Below, in pieces: positions 35,380 through 44,256 of a stretch of DNA of 64,000 nt. Within the stretch, counting starts at the first letter, position 1. Every line of letters begins with the position of its first letter. Origin of the DNA: Xanthomarina sp. F1114 (GTDB lineage: Bacteria > Bacteroidota > Bacteroidia > Flavobacteriales > Flavobacteriaceae); contig NZ_JAPMLL010000001.1 in NCBI RefSeq assembly GCF_026410255.1, forward strand, positions 186,001-250,000, read 5' to 3'. Position numbers and translations under genes: made by a program. Under the pieces are notes generated by a model, which saw only the letters and a program-made list of their open reading frames with translations, did no database searches and was not told the origin of the DNA.

Positions 35380-36573
35380 TTAAATTATTTCTAAAGATTT
35401 ACCCACTTTTATAAAGGCTTGAATGGCTTTATCAAGGTGTTCTTTTTCGTGTGCAGCCGACAACTGCACTCGTATTCTTGCTTTTTCTTTTGGAACTACA
35501 GGGAAAAAGAAACCAATAACATAAATTCCTTCTTCTAAAAGTAAATTTGCCATCTTTTGTGCCAATTTAGCATCGTAAAGCATAACAGGTACAATAGCTG
35601 AATCTCCATCAACAATATCAAATCCTGCTTGTTTTATTCCCTTTTTAAAATATTTTGTGTTTGATTCCAACTTATCTCTTAAAGTGGTATTGTTTTTTAA
35701 CATATCGAACACCTTAATAGATGCTCCAACAATTGCCGGCGCTAAAGAATTAGAAAATAAATAGGGTCTAGAGCGCTGACGTAAAATTTCAATAATTTCT
35801 TTTTTACCTGTTGTATAACCTCCCATGGCACCGCCCAAGGCTTTTCCAAGAGTTCCAGTAATAATATCTATTCTATCTAAAACACCCTTTTCTTCTAGAG
35901 TACCAATTCCTGTTTCTCCTATAAATCCTGTGGCATGACATTCGTCAATCATTACTAAAGCGTCATACTTATCTGCCAAGTCGCATATTTTATCTAATGG
36001 TGCAACTAAACCGTCCATGGAGAAAACCCCATCAGTAACAATAATTTTAAATCTAGCATTATTCTTATTTGCTTCTATTAATTGCTTTTCTAAATCTGCC
36101 ATATCGTTATTTTGGTAACGATATCTTGCTGCCTTACATAATCTAACTCCATCAATAATAGATGCATGATTTAAGGAATCTGATATAATAGCGTCTTCGG
36201 CTCCAAATAAAGGTTCAAATACGCCTCCATTAGCGTCGAAGGCAGCCGCGTAAAGAATTGTGTCTTCTGTGCTGTAAAATTCAGCAATTTTACGTTCTAA
36301 TTCTTTGTGAATGTCTTGTGTTCCACAAATAAAACGAACAGACGACATACCAAAACCGTGCGTATCCATAATATCTTGTGCTGCTTTTACAACTTCTGGA
36401 TGAGACGAAAGGCCTAAATAGTTATTCGCGCAAAAATTTAAAACGGTTTCACCTGTATCAAGAGTAATTTCTGCACCTTGAGCAGAAGTAATGACACGTT
36501 CGGTTTTATATAAACCATTATCTTTTATGTCCTGAATTTCGTTTTCTAAATGTTCTTTAATTTTTCCGTACAT
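35380..36573 (-). CDS. kbl: Glycine C-acetyltransferase (2-amino-3-ketobutyrate CoA ligase)
   Basis: PLP enzyme of the alpha-oxoamine synthase family, 397 aa, acting in threonine degradation to glycine and acetyl-CoA. Seen are [14 protein letters not shown] near 46, the [10 protein letters not shown] motif, and the PLP lysine in [15 protein letters not shown] (near 243). It starts 21 bases after the AddA-like stop, so it is probably co-transcribed. No tdh gene is present in this window. The fit to Kbl over serine palmitoyltransferase is good, but the two families are close. Confidence 0.92.
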   Translation of the reverse strand: MYGKIKEHLENEIQDIKDNGLYKTERVITSAQGAEITLDTGETVLNFCANNYLGLSSHPEVVKAAQDIMDTHGFGMSSVRFICGTQDIHKELERKIAEFYSTEDTILYAAAFDANGGVFEPLFGAEDAIISDSLNHASIIDGVRLCKAARYRYQNNDMADLEKQLIEANKNNARFKIIVTDGVFSMDGLVAPLDKICDLADKYDALVMIDECHATGFIGETGIGTLEEKGVLDRIDIITGTLGKALGGAMGGYTTGKKEIIEILRQRSRPYLFSNSLAPAIVGASIKVFDMLKNNTTLRDKLESNTKYFKKGIKQAGFDIVDGDSAIVPVMLYDAKLAQKMANLLLEEGIYVIGFFFPVVPKEKARIRVQLSAAHEKEHLDKAIQAFIKVGKSLEII

Positions 36574-36594
36574 GTGTTCTTGTTTTTTACAAAT

Positions 36595-39500
36595 TTAAAA
36601 CTCTTTTACCTCAATACCATCATTTATATATACAAGTATTTTTTTTCTAACTTTTATATTCATTTCTGTCAAAATGCTTTCATACTCTTCTAATTGATTT
36701 ATATGCTTTCTGTCTATAGCTCCCGTTTTATAATCTATAAGCACCACATTTTTTTCATTTTCAAAAACCAATCTATCAGGACGATACATACCTCCCGATT
36801 TTGCTATAATATCACGTTCATTATAAACAGATTCTTCCGTATTAAAATAAGCATTTAAATCTTTATGTTCTACAATATCCAAAACAATTTTTTTTAAAAC
36901 TTGAGCTTGTTCTATTGTTATAATATTAGCATCCATAAAATCGTCTAAAACAAAATCAACATCCAAGTTGGTTTTTATTTGGGACATTATATTATGGATT
37001 AAATTTCCTTTTTCTATAGCGTCTTCTTGTGCTGTATTCCATAAATATCCAGAATTAGTAACAATTTTTATGTTATGCTCTTGTTTTGGGGTTGAAATAA
37101 AATTAGTTTGCTCCATTGTATCTTTGGAAAGTGGCTTTCTTGGAGATGTCTTTAATGGATTACCAAAATTATAAAGCATTTGGTTTTCATCCCACAAATT
37201 GAGGTAAATAAGATAACTTATTAAAAATCCTGAATAGGTTTTATCGTTGACTTCGCCCTTTGATTTTACATCTTTCTTAGATATTATATGCAATTGTTCT
37301 ACTGCTCTAGTTAAAGCCACATAAAACAAATTAATATTATCTAACTCTTGTTCTGCTCGATGCTTGTTGTATATCTGATGTCCAACTTCTCCAAAATATT
37401 CAAAATCCTTATTGAAATTTAATAAAGCATATGGAAAGCCTTGAAAACTATCTTTGTTTAATGGAAACCATTCTTTAGGCTCTATCTCTCTATAAATATC
37501 CAGGTCTGCAAATGGAAAAATAACGACTGGAAATTCCAAGCCTTTAGATTTATGGATAGTCATAATTTGAACAGCATCTTGTCCTAAAGGAGATACAATG
37601 CTTAGGTTGTCTTGTTTTTTTTCAAAATGCTCAAGAAACCCTGCCAGATCTGAAAGTTTTTTCTGAGAATACTCAAACACAAAATCTAAAAAATATTGCA
37701 CATAAGCATTGGAAGTTTTTACTAAATTAAAATCTCTAACTACCGTTTCTGCTAATTCAAATAAAGATAATTGCAGCAGCTGATTTTGATTTATATAAAT
37801 ATTAAATTCCTCCAGCTGTTTTAGCATTTCCGACAACCCCAAACTCAGATAGGATTCAAAAAACGCATGTTTATCTTCAACCTTAAAAATACCTGCCAAA
37901 TAATTTAAAACTTGAATTTTAATTTCGTTGTTTTTGGGCTCTTGTAAAAGTTTTAAAAAACTGATTACAAAGTTGACTTCTGGAGAATTAATTAATAATA
38001 AAGTTTCAGAAGATATAAGGGGGATTTGTTGCTCGTTTAAATAATTAGCAATGGCAATACCTTCTTTTTTCTTTCGCACAAGAATGCAAATATCGCTATA
38101 ACTAAATCCGTTATCCAATACAGTTTGGATTCGTTCCATGGTTTTTTCAGTGTATAACTGAACCGCATCATCTTCTTTTCCAATATCTAAAAACTCCACA
38201 CTTACAAACCCTTCTTCTTTCTTGGTTGGCTCCTGATACGAGTTTTGATACAGCTGTGCATAATCTTCATTATTTAGCTTTGATTGAGATAAGAACTCAA
38301 AGAAACCATTATTAAATTTTAGAACCTCTTGAAAACTTCTAAAATTATTAGGCAAATTAATTACGTCTTGCGAGACTTGAAACGGATTATTTGCCTTATT
38401 AAACAAATCTATAAACTGTTCGGCTTTTCCTCCTCGCCATCTATAAATAGCTTGTTTAGCATCTCCCACCAACATAACGGAACCTGTTTGATCATTGTTA
38501 TTTTCTTGAGACAAGCTATTATCTATTAATGGTTTTAAGTTTTCCCATTGCAAGACAGATGTATCTTGAAATTCATCTATAAAATAATTCTTGAATTTAT
38601 CTCCTAAACGCTCGTATATAAAAGGAGTGGGCTGGTTTTTTATCTCTTCGCTAATAAGTGCATTAAACTCAGAAATAAGCACCTTATTTTGCTCTTCTTT
38701 CAAGTTAATTAGTTCTTTGTTAATAGCATTTAAAACTGATAGAGGTGTAATATTTCTATAACAGGCTATTAAAAACTTATAATGAAAAGCAGCTTTTTTA
38801 GTCTCGTTAAAGGCAGAAGCTATTTCGGGTTGAATGGCATCAATTACAGATGCAATATCTGGGGAAACTCGTTTAGGATACAATGTTTTACTCTCTATAT
38901 CTACCTGCCATTTTGAATCCCAGTTAACCAAAAAATTAGCTTTTGCCAATTTTTGAAAATGTTTTGGTAAGAAGCTTCCAGAAAAATCATCAAACTGCAA
39001 GCCACTTTCTTCAATAAGAGTTAAAACTCTTTGTGCTTGTAATACAATTAATTCTTCTGTAGTTTTAATATCATTTTTTAGCTGCTTTTTAAGAGCTTTA
39101 AAATCGTCTAAAGTTTTATCTTTAAGCGCATTCAAAAAAGGCATATCGTCTTCACTTACAAGGAGTTTAGATATTTTATTAAAATCGAATGAAACGTCCC
39201 AACTTTTATCATCGTCTGCTTTTTCAATGGCAAAATCTACTAAGATTTTAGTAAGTTCCTTTTCTGTTCCTGCTTTGGAAATTAAACTATCTACGGCTTC
39301 ACTCAATAAAGCTTCTTGGTCCAGTTCTACTTCAAAGTTTAAAGGTAATTTTAAGTCATAAGCAAAAGTTCTAATAATTCTATGAGTAAAACCATCTATG
39401 GTCGAAATATCAAAAGCTGCATAATTATAGACAATGGAGTTTAATATTTTTTTTGATTTCTTATGAAGTTCCTCTGCATCCATTTGTAATTCATCGCAAA

Positions 39501-39744
39501 TAATTACAAACATATGGTTTGGGTTCTCCAAAGTCTCTTCAGAAGAAAATTCCGTTAAAGTTTCAACAATTCGCTCTTTCATTTCGCTAGCGGCCTTATT
39601 TGTAAAGGTTATTGCCAAAATATTTTTAAAAGCGTCATTAAAAGGAGACTGAACAAGAATTTTTAAATATTCCTTTACAAGCGTAAACGTTTTTCCACTT
39701 CCTGCCGAAGCATTATACACCAAGAAAGAACTTTTATTGTCCAT
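36595..39744 (-). CDS. AddA/RecB-like UvrD helicase-nuclease
   Basis: Protein of 1049 aa combining a superfamily I helicase with a C-terminal nuclease. Walker A is ASAGSGKT (12-19), motif Ia is ITFTNKAASEMKERI, the DEFQDT Walker B motif is near 390, motif III is VGDAKQAIYRWRGG, and motif V/VI is TIHKSKGLEFPVV and FYVALTRA. The PD-(D/E)XK nuclease has RPDRLVF and IDYKTG near 1001. Both helicase and nuclease look active. It would form an AddAB-type complex with the AddB-like protein. First gene of the kbl-containing unit. Confidence 0.9.
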   Translation of the reverse strand: MDNKSSFLVYNASAGSGKTFTLVKEYLKILVQSPFNDAFKNILAITFTNKAASEMKERIVETLTEFSSEETLENPNHMFVIICDELQMDAEELHKKSKKILNSIVYNYAAFDISTIDGFTHRIIRTFAYDLKLPLNFEVELDQEALLSEAVDSLISKAGTEKELTKILVDFAIEKADDDKSWDVSFDFNKISKLLVSEDDMPFLNALKDKTLDDFKALKKQLKNDIKTTEELIVLQAQRVLTLIEESGLQFDDFSGSFLPKHFQKLAKANFLVNWDSKWQVDIESKTLYPKRVSPDIASVIDAIQPEIASAFNETKKAAFHYKFLIACYRNITPLSVLNAINKELINLKEEQNKVLISEFNALISEEIKNQPTPFIYERLGDKFKNYFIDEFQDTSVLQWENLKPLIDNSLSQENNNDQTGSVMLVGDAKQAIYRWRGGKAEQFIDLFNKANNPFQVSQDVINLPNNFRSFQEVLKFNNGFFEFLSQSKLNNEDYAQLYQNSYQEPTKKEEGFVSVEFLDIGKEDDAVQLYTEKTMERIQTVLDNGFSYSDICILVRKKKEGIAIANYLNEQQIPLISSETLLLINSPEVNFVISFLKLLQEPKNNEIKIQVLNYLAGIFKVEDKHAFFESYLSLGLSEMLKQLEEFNIYINQNQLLQLSLFELAETVVRDFNLVKTSNAYVQYFLDFVFEYSQKKLSDLAGFLEHFEKKQDNLSIVSPLGQDAVQIMTIHKSKGLEFPVVIFPFADLDIYREIEPKEWFPLNKDSFQGFPYALLNFNKDFEYFGEVGHQIYNKHRAEQELDNINLFYVALTRAVEQLHIISKKDVKSKGEVNDKTYSGFLISYLIYLNLWDENQMLYNFGNPLKTSPRKPLSKDTMEQTNFISTPKQEHNIKIVTNSGYLWNTAQEDAIEKGNLIHNIMSQIKTNLDVDFVLDDFMDANIITIEQAQVLKKIVLDIVEHKDLNAYFNTEESVYNERDIIAKSGGMYRPDRLVFENEKNVVLIDYKTGAIDRKHINQLEEYESILTEMNIKVRKKILVYINDGIEVKEF

Positions 39745-39824
39745 AAAACAGAATTTTTACACAAGATAAAAACTATCGATGATTTGATAGGTATATATTA
39801 TTTTTAATTGCTGTGATTTATGCG

Positions 39825-39832
39825 TAAATTTG
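39825..39832 (+). promoter_or_regulatory. Candidate -7 box for sodA
   Basis: TAAATTTG matches the consensus 37 bases before the sodA ATG. A TTG at 39808-39810 is 14 bases upstream, shorter than usual. Confidence 0.4.
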
Positions 39833-39869
39833 AATGAATTAAATATTAACACTTAAAAACATACATATT

Positions 39870-40478
39870 ATGGCTTTCGATTTACCGAAATTAAAATACG
39901 CTTATGATGCCTTAGAACCTCATATTGATGCTAGAACAATGGAAATTCACCATTCTAAACACCATCAAGGATATACAAACAATTTAAACGCTGCTATTGA
40001 AGGAACAGATTTAGATGGGAAAACTATTGAGAATATCCTTCTTAATTTAGACATGGATAACAAGGCGGTTAGAAATAACGGAGGAGGTTTTTATAACCAT
40101 TCTCTTTTCTGGGAAGTAATGAACCCTGAAGGAAAAGGACGTTTATCTGGTCCTTTAAAAGATGCTATTGAAGCTGCTTATGGTTCTGTTGAAGATTTTA
40201 AAGAAAAATTTAGTAAAGCAGCTGCTACGCAGTTTGGTTCTGGATGGGCTTGGTTATGTGTACATAAAGGAGGAAAAGTTGAAATTTGTTCTACACCAAA
40301 TCAAGATAATCCATTAATGCCAGGAGTTGGTTGTGGTGGTACACCAATTTTAGGATTGGACGTATGGGAACATGCTTATTACTTAAATTACCAAAACAGA
40401 AGACCAGATTATATTAATGCGTTCTTTAGCGTAATTAACTGGAATGAAGTTGAAAGACGTTATGCTGAAGCTAAATAA
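39870..40478 (+). CDS. sodA: Superoxide dismutase, Mn-type
   Basis: Cytoplasmic Fe/Mn-family enzyme of 202 aa. Metal ligands are the His in MEIHHSKHH (near 26), the His in YNHSLFW (near 80), and the Asp and His in LDVWEHAYY (near 167-171). The [12 protein letters not shown] segment, with Gln rather than the FeSOD pattern, favours the Mn type. Dimer contact residues and the C-terminal NWNEVERRY are normal. Followed by its own terminator. Confidence 0.95.
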   Translation: MAFDLPKLKYAYDALEPHIDARTMEIHHSKHHQGYTNNLNAAIEGTDLDGKTIENILLNLDMDNKAVRNNGGGFYNHSLFWEVMNPEGKGRLSGPLKDAIEAAYGSVEDFKEKFSKAAATQFGSGWAWLCVHKGGKVEICSTPNQDNPLMPGVGCGGTPILGLDVWEHAYYLNYQNRRPDYINAFFSVINWNEVERRYAEAK

Positions 40479-40504
40479 GTAGAAACTTATTTACTTTATA
40501 AAGG

Positions 40505-40535
40505 AAAGCAAATCTGAGAAGGTTTGCTTTTTTTT
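40505..40535 (+). terminator. Rho-independent terminator after sodA
   Basis: The stem AAAGCAAA/TTTGCTTT is extended by two more pairs and followed by T to 40535. It lies 26 bases after the sodA stop. Confidence 0.85.
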
Positions 40536-40639
40536 ATGAGCATAGCCAGAAATGAAAAACTCTGGAGGTATTTGTGGTTGGAGTTCTGTTTTAAATTTAA
40601 ATAAAATTAAAAGCCATCTGTCAAAATAACCCTAAAATG

Positions 40640-40711
40640 AAAAAAGGTGAACGAGTGTTCACCTTTTTTGCCCCAAATCTACCATAAACTTAACCTACTT
40701 ATGTTATGGTA
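40640..40711 (-). ncRNA. Probable small RNA, copy 1
   Basis: A 72-base element with no ORF. On the minus strand it starts with TACCATAA, which pairs with TTATGGTA, around a 16-base loop. A single-stranded GATTTGGGGC follows, then a GGTGAAC/GTTCACC hairpin flanked by A and T tracts, i.e. a rho-independent terminator. TATATTTG stands directly before the start, as a -7 box should. The 42-base non-hairpin body is identical to copy 2 at 41 positions, whereas the flanks differ. Downstream of the PurF-like gene on the same strand. Family not identified; comparison with Rfam is needed. Confidence 0.65.
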
Positions 40712-40715
40712 AACA

Positions 40716-40723
40716 CAAATATA
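40716..40723 (-). promoter_or_regulatory. -7 box for small RNA copy 1
   Basis: TATATTTG, a full match to TAnnTTTG, ends five bases before the first base of copy 1. No TTG lies at the standard distance. Confidence 0.55.
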
Positions 40724-40750
40724 TAATGGTCTATACTCTAAAAAAAAATA

Positions 40751-40761
40751 ATTAGACAAAC
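40751..40761 (-). promoter_or_regulatory. GTTTGTCTAAT motif upstream of copy 1
   Basis: An 11-base motif on the minus strand, identical to two others at 41014-41024 and 41055-41065. It begins exactly 40 bases upstream of the start of small RNA copy 1, the same distance as for copy 2. Possibly an activator site. Confidence 0.5.
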
Positions 40762-40900
40762 TGCTTATAAATCAGGACAAAAGAAGAATTTACTTGTATA
40801 TAAGTTATAAGTCTAAGAAATAAGCTTCTTTTTTGACTGTGAATTAATAAAACTATTTTATAAATGTGAATAAAACATTGAAGTTAAAAGGAGTAAAAAT

Positions 40901-40974
40901 AAAAAAAGGCGAACGAGAGTTCACCTTTTTTTGCCCCAAATCTACCATGAACTTAACCTACTTATGTTATGGTA
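40901..40974 (-). ncRNA. Probable small RNA, copy 2
   Basis: Second copy of the element. The body differs from copy 1 at one position. Its 5' stem keeps six base pairs (TACCAT/ATGGTA), and its 3' hairpin has one stem change. On the minus-strand RNA this gives a G-U pair (GGUGAAC/GUUCGCC), but on the plus strand it would give a C-A mismatch, supporting minus-strand transcription. A near-match -7 box (TACTTTAG) precedes it. The loop sequence ATAAGTAGGTTAAG is unchanged between copies, as expected for a functional region. Confidence 0.65.
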
Positions 40975-40977
40975 CAT

Positions 40978-40985
40978 CTAAAGTA
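40978..40985 (-). promoter_or_regulatory. -7-like box for small RNA copy 2
   Basis: TACTTTAG differs from TAnnTTTG at one base and ends four bases before copy 2, in the same place as the perfect box of copy 1. Confidence 0.4.
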
Positions 40986-41013
40986 GTTTTATTTTATTTA
41001 TATATTTCAATAT

Positions 41014-41024
41014 ATTAGACAAAC
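41014..41024 (-). promoter_or_regulatory. GTTTGTCTAAT motif upstream of copy 2
   Basis: Identical 11-base motif beginning exactly 40 bases upstream of the start of copy 2. Confidence 0.5.
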
Positions 41025-41054
41025 GGTAAAATTAACCGATAAACAGTCTATATA

Positions 41055-41065
41055 ATTAGACAAAC
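41055..41065 (-). promoter_or_regulatory. Third GTTTGTCTAAT motif
   Basis: Identical motif 41 bases upstream of the previous one, close to four helical turns. It lies 33 bases after the stop of the PurF-like gene. Confidence 0.45.
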
Positions 41066-41097
41066 AGTTTATTATTAACATCTTAGCATTCTATAAT

Positions 41098-42996
41098 CTA
41101 GTATGCACGCTCATTAATTCCTTCGTAGAAATTAATAAAAGCTCTGTTTACTACACGATTTCCTCCTGGAGTAGGATAATTACCAGTAAAGTACCAGTCT
41201 CCCAAATTTTTAGGACAGGCTTTATGTAAGTTTTCTACAGGTTGAAAAATGGCTTTTACTTCGGCCTTTACGTCCACATCGGAAATCAACTCTGCTATTT
41301 TATCAGAAATTTCATCATCCGAAAACTCAGAATATAAATCTTTTACAAAGTTTCTAATATCCTTATCGGCTAATTGAGTTTGTGCTTTACATTTATCATA
41401 TACTTCTTTTACTAAATGGTATTTATTGTTTTCTTCCAATAAGTCTAGCATGGCTCTAAAAGCTATTAAGTCTTCCAATCTAGCCATATCTATTCCGTAA
41501 CAATCTGGATAACGTATTTGTGGAGCAGAAGATACAACTACTATTTTCTTAGGATTTAAACGATCCATCATTTTAATAATACTACTTTTAAGTGTGGTTC
41601 CTCTTACAATACTATCGTCTATAATAACTAAATTATCGGTAGGTTTAATAACACCATAAGTAATATCGTAAACGTGTGCAACCAAATCGTCTCGACTACT
41701 ATCTTCTGTTATAAACGTTCTCAACTTAACGTCTTTCACGGCTATTTTTTCAATTCGAGGTCTTTCAGATAAAATCTGAGTAACTTTTTCTGCAGACAGC
41801 TTTCCATTTCCATTTAGAATAGCTTGTGTTTTCTTTTCGTTTAAGTGATCTTCTACGGTTTCAATCATCCCAAAAAAGGATGTTTCAGCAGTATTTGGTA
41901 TATATGAAAAAACGGTATTCTCTGTATCGTTATCAATAGCTTCTAAAACTTTTGGCATTAACAACTTTCCTAAAGTTTTTCGTTCTTGATAAATTTCGGC
42001 ATCACTTCCTCTAGAAAAGTAGATACGTTCAAAAGAGCACGCTTTTCTTTCCACTGGCTCAATGATTTTATGGATATCCATTTCACCAGATTTTTTAGTT
42101 ATAATTGCGTGGCCTGGTTCCAATTCCTTTACATCTTCAAAATCTACATTAAACACAGTCTGGATAACTGGTCTCTCGGATGCCACAACTACAACCTCAT
42201 CATCTTTATAATAATAAACCGGTCTAATTCCAGCAGGATCTCTTAAAACAAAAGAATCTCCATGACCTAATAGTCCAGCCATAGCATATCCGCCATCCCA
42301 ATTTTTAGAAGAGCGTTTTAAAATTTTTGCTACATTAAGTCTTTCTGCTATTAAAGGTGAGCATTCAATTTTACTATAACCTTCTTTTTTAAGTTGTTTG
42401 TATTTTTTAGCGACAGCATCGTCTAAAAAGTGACCTATTTTTTCCATAATAGTTATGGTGTCTGCCTTTTCTTTTGGATGCTGACCAATTCTAACTATTT
42501 CTTCAAATAACTCATTAACATTAGTCATGTTAAAGTTTCCTGCTAGAATTAAATTTCTATGCATCCAATTGTTTTGTCTTAAAAACGGATGCACATTTTC
42601 TACACTATTTTTACCAAAAGTACCATACCTTACATGTCCCAATAAAACTTCTCCAACGTATGGTATATTTTTTTTCTGAAGCGCCACATTATCTTTATAC
42701 TCCGGATGCGCCAGCATTTCTTTATTAATTCTGTCGTTTATTTGAGCAAATATGTCCTGAATAGGTTGTTGAGCAATTGATCGTACTCTACTTATATAAC
42801 GCTCTCCTGGTAAAGTATCTAATTTAATACTTGCAAAACCTGCTCCATCTTGTCCTCGATTGTGCTGTTTTTCCATAAGAAGATACATTTTATTAACCCC
42901 ATAAAATGCTGTACCGTATTTTTCTTGGTAATATTCCAAAGGTTTTAAAAGTCTAATGTGTGCTATTCCACATTCGTGTTTTAAAGCGTCGCTCAT
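41098..42996 (-). CDS. PurF-like amidophosphoribosyltransferase
   Basis: Class II glutamine amidotransferase fused to a phosphoribosyltransferase, 632 aa, longer than the usual 470-510. The nucleophile would be Cys9 after an eight-residue leader (DALKHEC). NRGQDGAGFAS and VLLGHVRYGT are the glutaminase motifs, and VIIDDSIVRGTTL (near 452-464) is the PRPP-binding loop. Of the Fe-S cysteines of Bacillus PurF, the KACSFE and ACPKN positions remain, but the last CxxC is broken (DWYFTGNYP). The extra length lies in inserted segments. It may be a paralogue of PurF with a separate role; the neighbour is a PfkB kinase. Confidence 0.85.
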   Translation of the reverse strand: MSDALKHECGIAHIRLLKPLEYYQEKYGTAFYGVNKMYLLMEKQHNRGQDGAGFASIKLDTLPGERYISRVRSIAQQPIQDIFAQINDRINKEMLAHPEYKDNVALQKKNIPYVGEVLLGHVRYGTFGKNSVENVHPFLRQNNWMHRNLILAGNFNMTNVNELFEEIVRIGQHPKEKADTITIMEKIGHFLDDAVAKKYKQLKKEGYSKIECSPLIAERLNVAKILKRSSKNWDGGYAMAGLLGHGDSFVLRDPAGIRPVYYYKDDEVVVVASERPVIQTVFNVDFEDVKELEPGHAIITKKSGEMDIHKIIEPVERKACSFERIYFSRGSDAEIYQERKTLGKLLMPKVLEAIDNDTENTVFSYIPNTAETSFFGMIETVEDHLNEKKTQAILNGNGKLSAEKVTQILSERPRIEKIAVKDVKLRTFITEDSSRDDLVAHVYDITYGVIKPTDNLVIIDDSIVRGTTLKSSIIKMMDRLNPKKIVVVSSAPQIRYPDCYGIDMARLEDLIAFRAMLDLLEENNKYHLVKEVYDKCKAQTQLADKDIRNFVKDLYSEFSDDEISDKIAELISDVDVKAEVKAIFQPVENLHKACPKNLGDWYFTGNYPTPGGNRVVNRAFINFYEGINERAY

Positions 42997-43053
42997 GATA
43001 TGATGTATTGTATTATTTTATATAATTCTGAAATTGTTTAACAGTTTCAAAAT

Positions 43054-43083
43054 AAAAAACGCGCTCAAATTTGAGCGCGTTTT
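43054..43083 (-). terminator. Strong terminator after the PfkB gene
   Basis: A perfect palindrome, AAAACGCGCTCAAA and its complement, followed by T on the minus strand. It touches the stop of the PfkB gene (43085) and separates it from the PurF-like gene. Confidence 0.9.
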
Positions 43084-43084
43084 G

Positions 43085-44011
43085 TTATGCTAATTCTATA
43101 TCGAATTGTGTTAAATTCTTAAATTGTTGTAGACGATGATGTACCTCCCTGGTATCTAAACCAGTCATTCTTTCGGTTCCAAATTTTTCTACGCAGAAAG
43201 AAGCTAAAGTTGATCCATAAATAACTGCCTTTTTCATGTTTTCGAAAGATAAGTCTTCTGTTTTTGCTAGATACCCAGCAAATCCACCAGCAAAGGTATC
43301 TCCAGCTCCTGTTGGATCAAAAACTTCTTCTAAAGGTAATGCGGGTGCAAAAAACACATTGTCTTTATAAAATAATAAAGCCCCGTGTTCTCCTTTTTTA
43401 ATAACCACGTATTTAGGACCCATTTTATGAATTTTTCGAGCTGCAACAACTAAAGAGTATTCTCCGGTTAATTGTCTAGCTTCTTCATCGTTAATTGTGA
43501 TAACATCCACTTTATTGATGACTGCTTTTAATTCTTCTAAAGCACAGTCCATCCAAAAGTTCATGGTATCTAAAATAACCAATTCGGGTTTCTCTTTCAT
43601 TTGTTCTAGCACACTCATTTGGACATTAGGGTGTAAATTTCCTAACATAACCACTTTCGCATTCTTATAATCTTCTGGAACTACAGGATTAAAATCGGCA
43701 AGAACATTAAGTTCTGTTGCTAAGGTATCACGCGTATTCATATCGTTATGATATTTTCCACTCCAATAAAACGTCTTCCCTTCTTTAACTATTTCAACAC
43801 CAGATATATCTATGTTTCTATCCGATAATAGATCTAAATATTCTTTAGGAAAATCGCCTCCCACTATAGATACAACAGAGGCATCTACGTTAAATTGCGA
43901 TGCTGCTAAACCAATAAAGGTCGCTGCACCACCAAGAATTTTATCTGTTTTTCCAAAAGGAGTTTCAATAGCATCAAAAGCTACAGTTCCTACAATTACT
44001 AACTTACTCAT
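43085..44011 (-). CDS. PfkB family sugar kinase
   Basis: Ribokinase-fold protein of 308 aa from the ATG at 44011; the longer frame upstream is leader sequence. The N-terminal GTVAFDAIETPFG and ILGGAATF are followed by the family signature DPTGAGDTFAGGF near 241-253, with the catalytic Asp in GAGD. The substrate cannot be read; ribokinase- or adenosine-kinase-like activity is plausible. It is upstream of the PurF-like gene but ended by a strong terminator. Confidence 0.92.
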   Translation of the reverse strand: MSKLVIVGTVAFDAIETPFGKTDKILGGAATFIGLAASQFNVDASVVSIVGGDFPKEYLDLLSDRNIDISGVEIVKEGKTFYWSGKYHNDMNTRDTLATELNVLADFNPVVPEDYKNAKVVMLGNLHPNVQMSVLEQMKEKPELVILDTMNFWMDCALEELKAVINKVDVITINDEEARQLTGEYSLVVAARKIHKMGPKYVVIKKGEHGALLFYKDNVFFAPALPLEEVFDPTGAGDTFAGGFAGYLAKTEDLSFENMKKAVIYGSTLASFCVEKFGTERMTGLDTREVHHRLQQFKNLTQFDIELA

Positions 44012-44067
44012 ACTGAGGATATAATTTTTGTTTGCCTTCACATTAACAGCTCCAGCTTATAAGGATG

Positions 44068-44075
44068 CAAATATA
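44068..44075 (-). promoter_or_regulatory. Candidate -7 box for the PfkB gene
   Basis: TATATTTG on the minus strand, 57 bases before the ATG. A near copy of the small-RNA motif (GTTTGTCTTA, 44160-44151) lies about 80 bases upstream of it. Confidence 0.4.
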
Positions 44076-44256
44076 ATGTATTTAGCTACTAATACACGAA
44101 AGATTTTTTCAATAAATTATTACTTTTTAATAAAACCAACTGCTTTTTTTTAAGACAAACAGCTACTCTTTAACGAAGATAATTTAGAGGGCATAGCAAT
44201 AAATACAGTTTCAACCATAAATAAAAATTAAAAAGATATTGCTAATGGTTATTAAA

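Noticed and set aside
40640-40974. Plus-strand reading of the tandem element as terminators for sodA
   Set aside because: sodA already has its own terminator at 40505-40535, and the copy 2 stem has a C-A mismatch on the plus strand; the minus strand keeps pairing.
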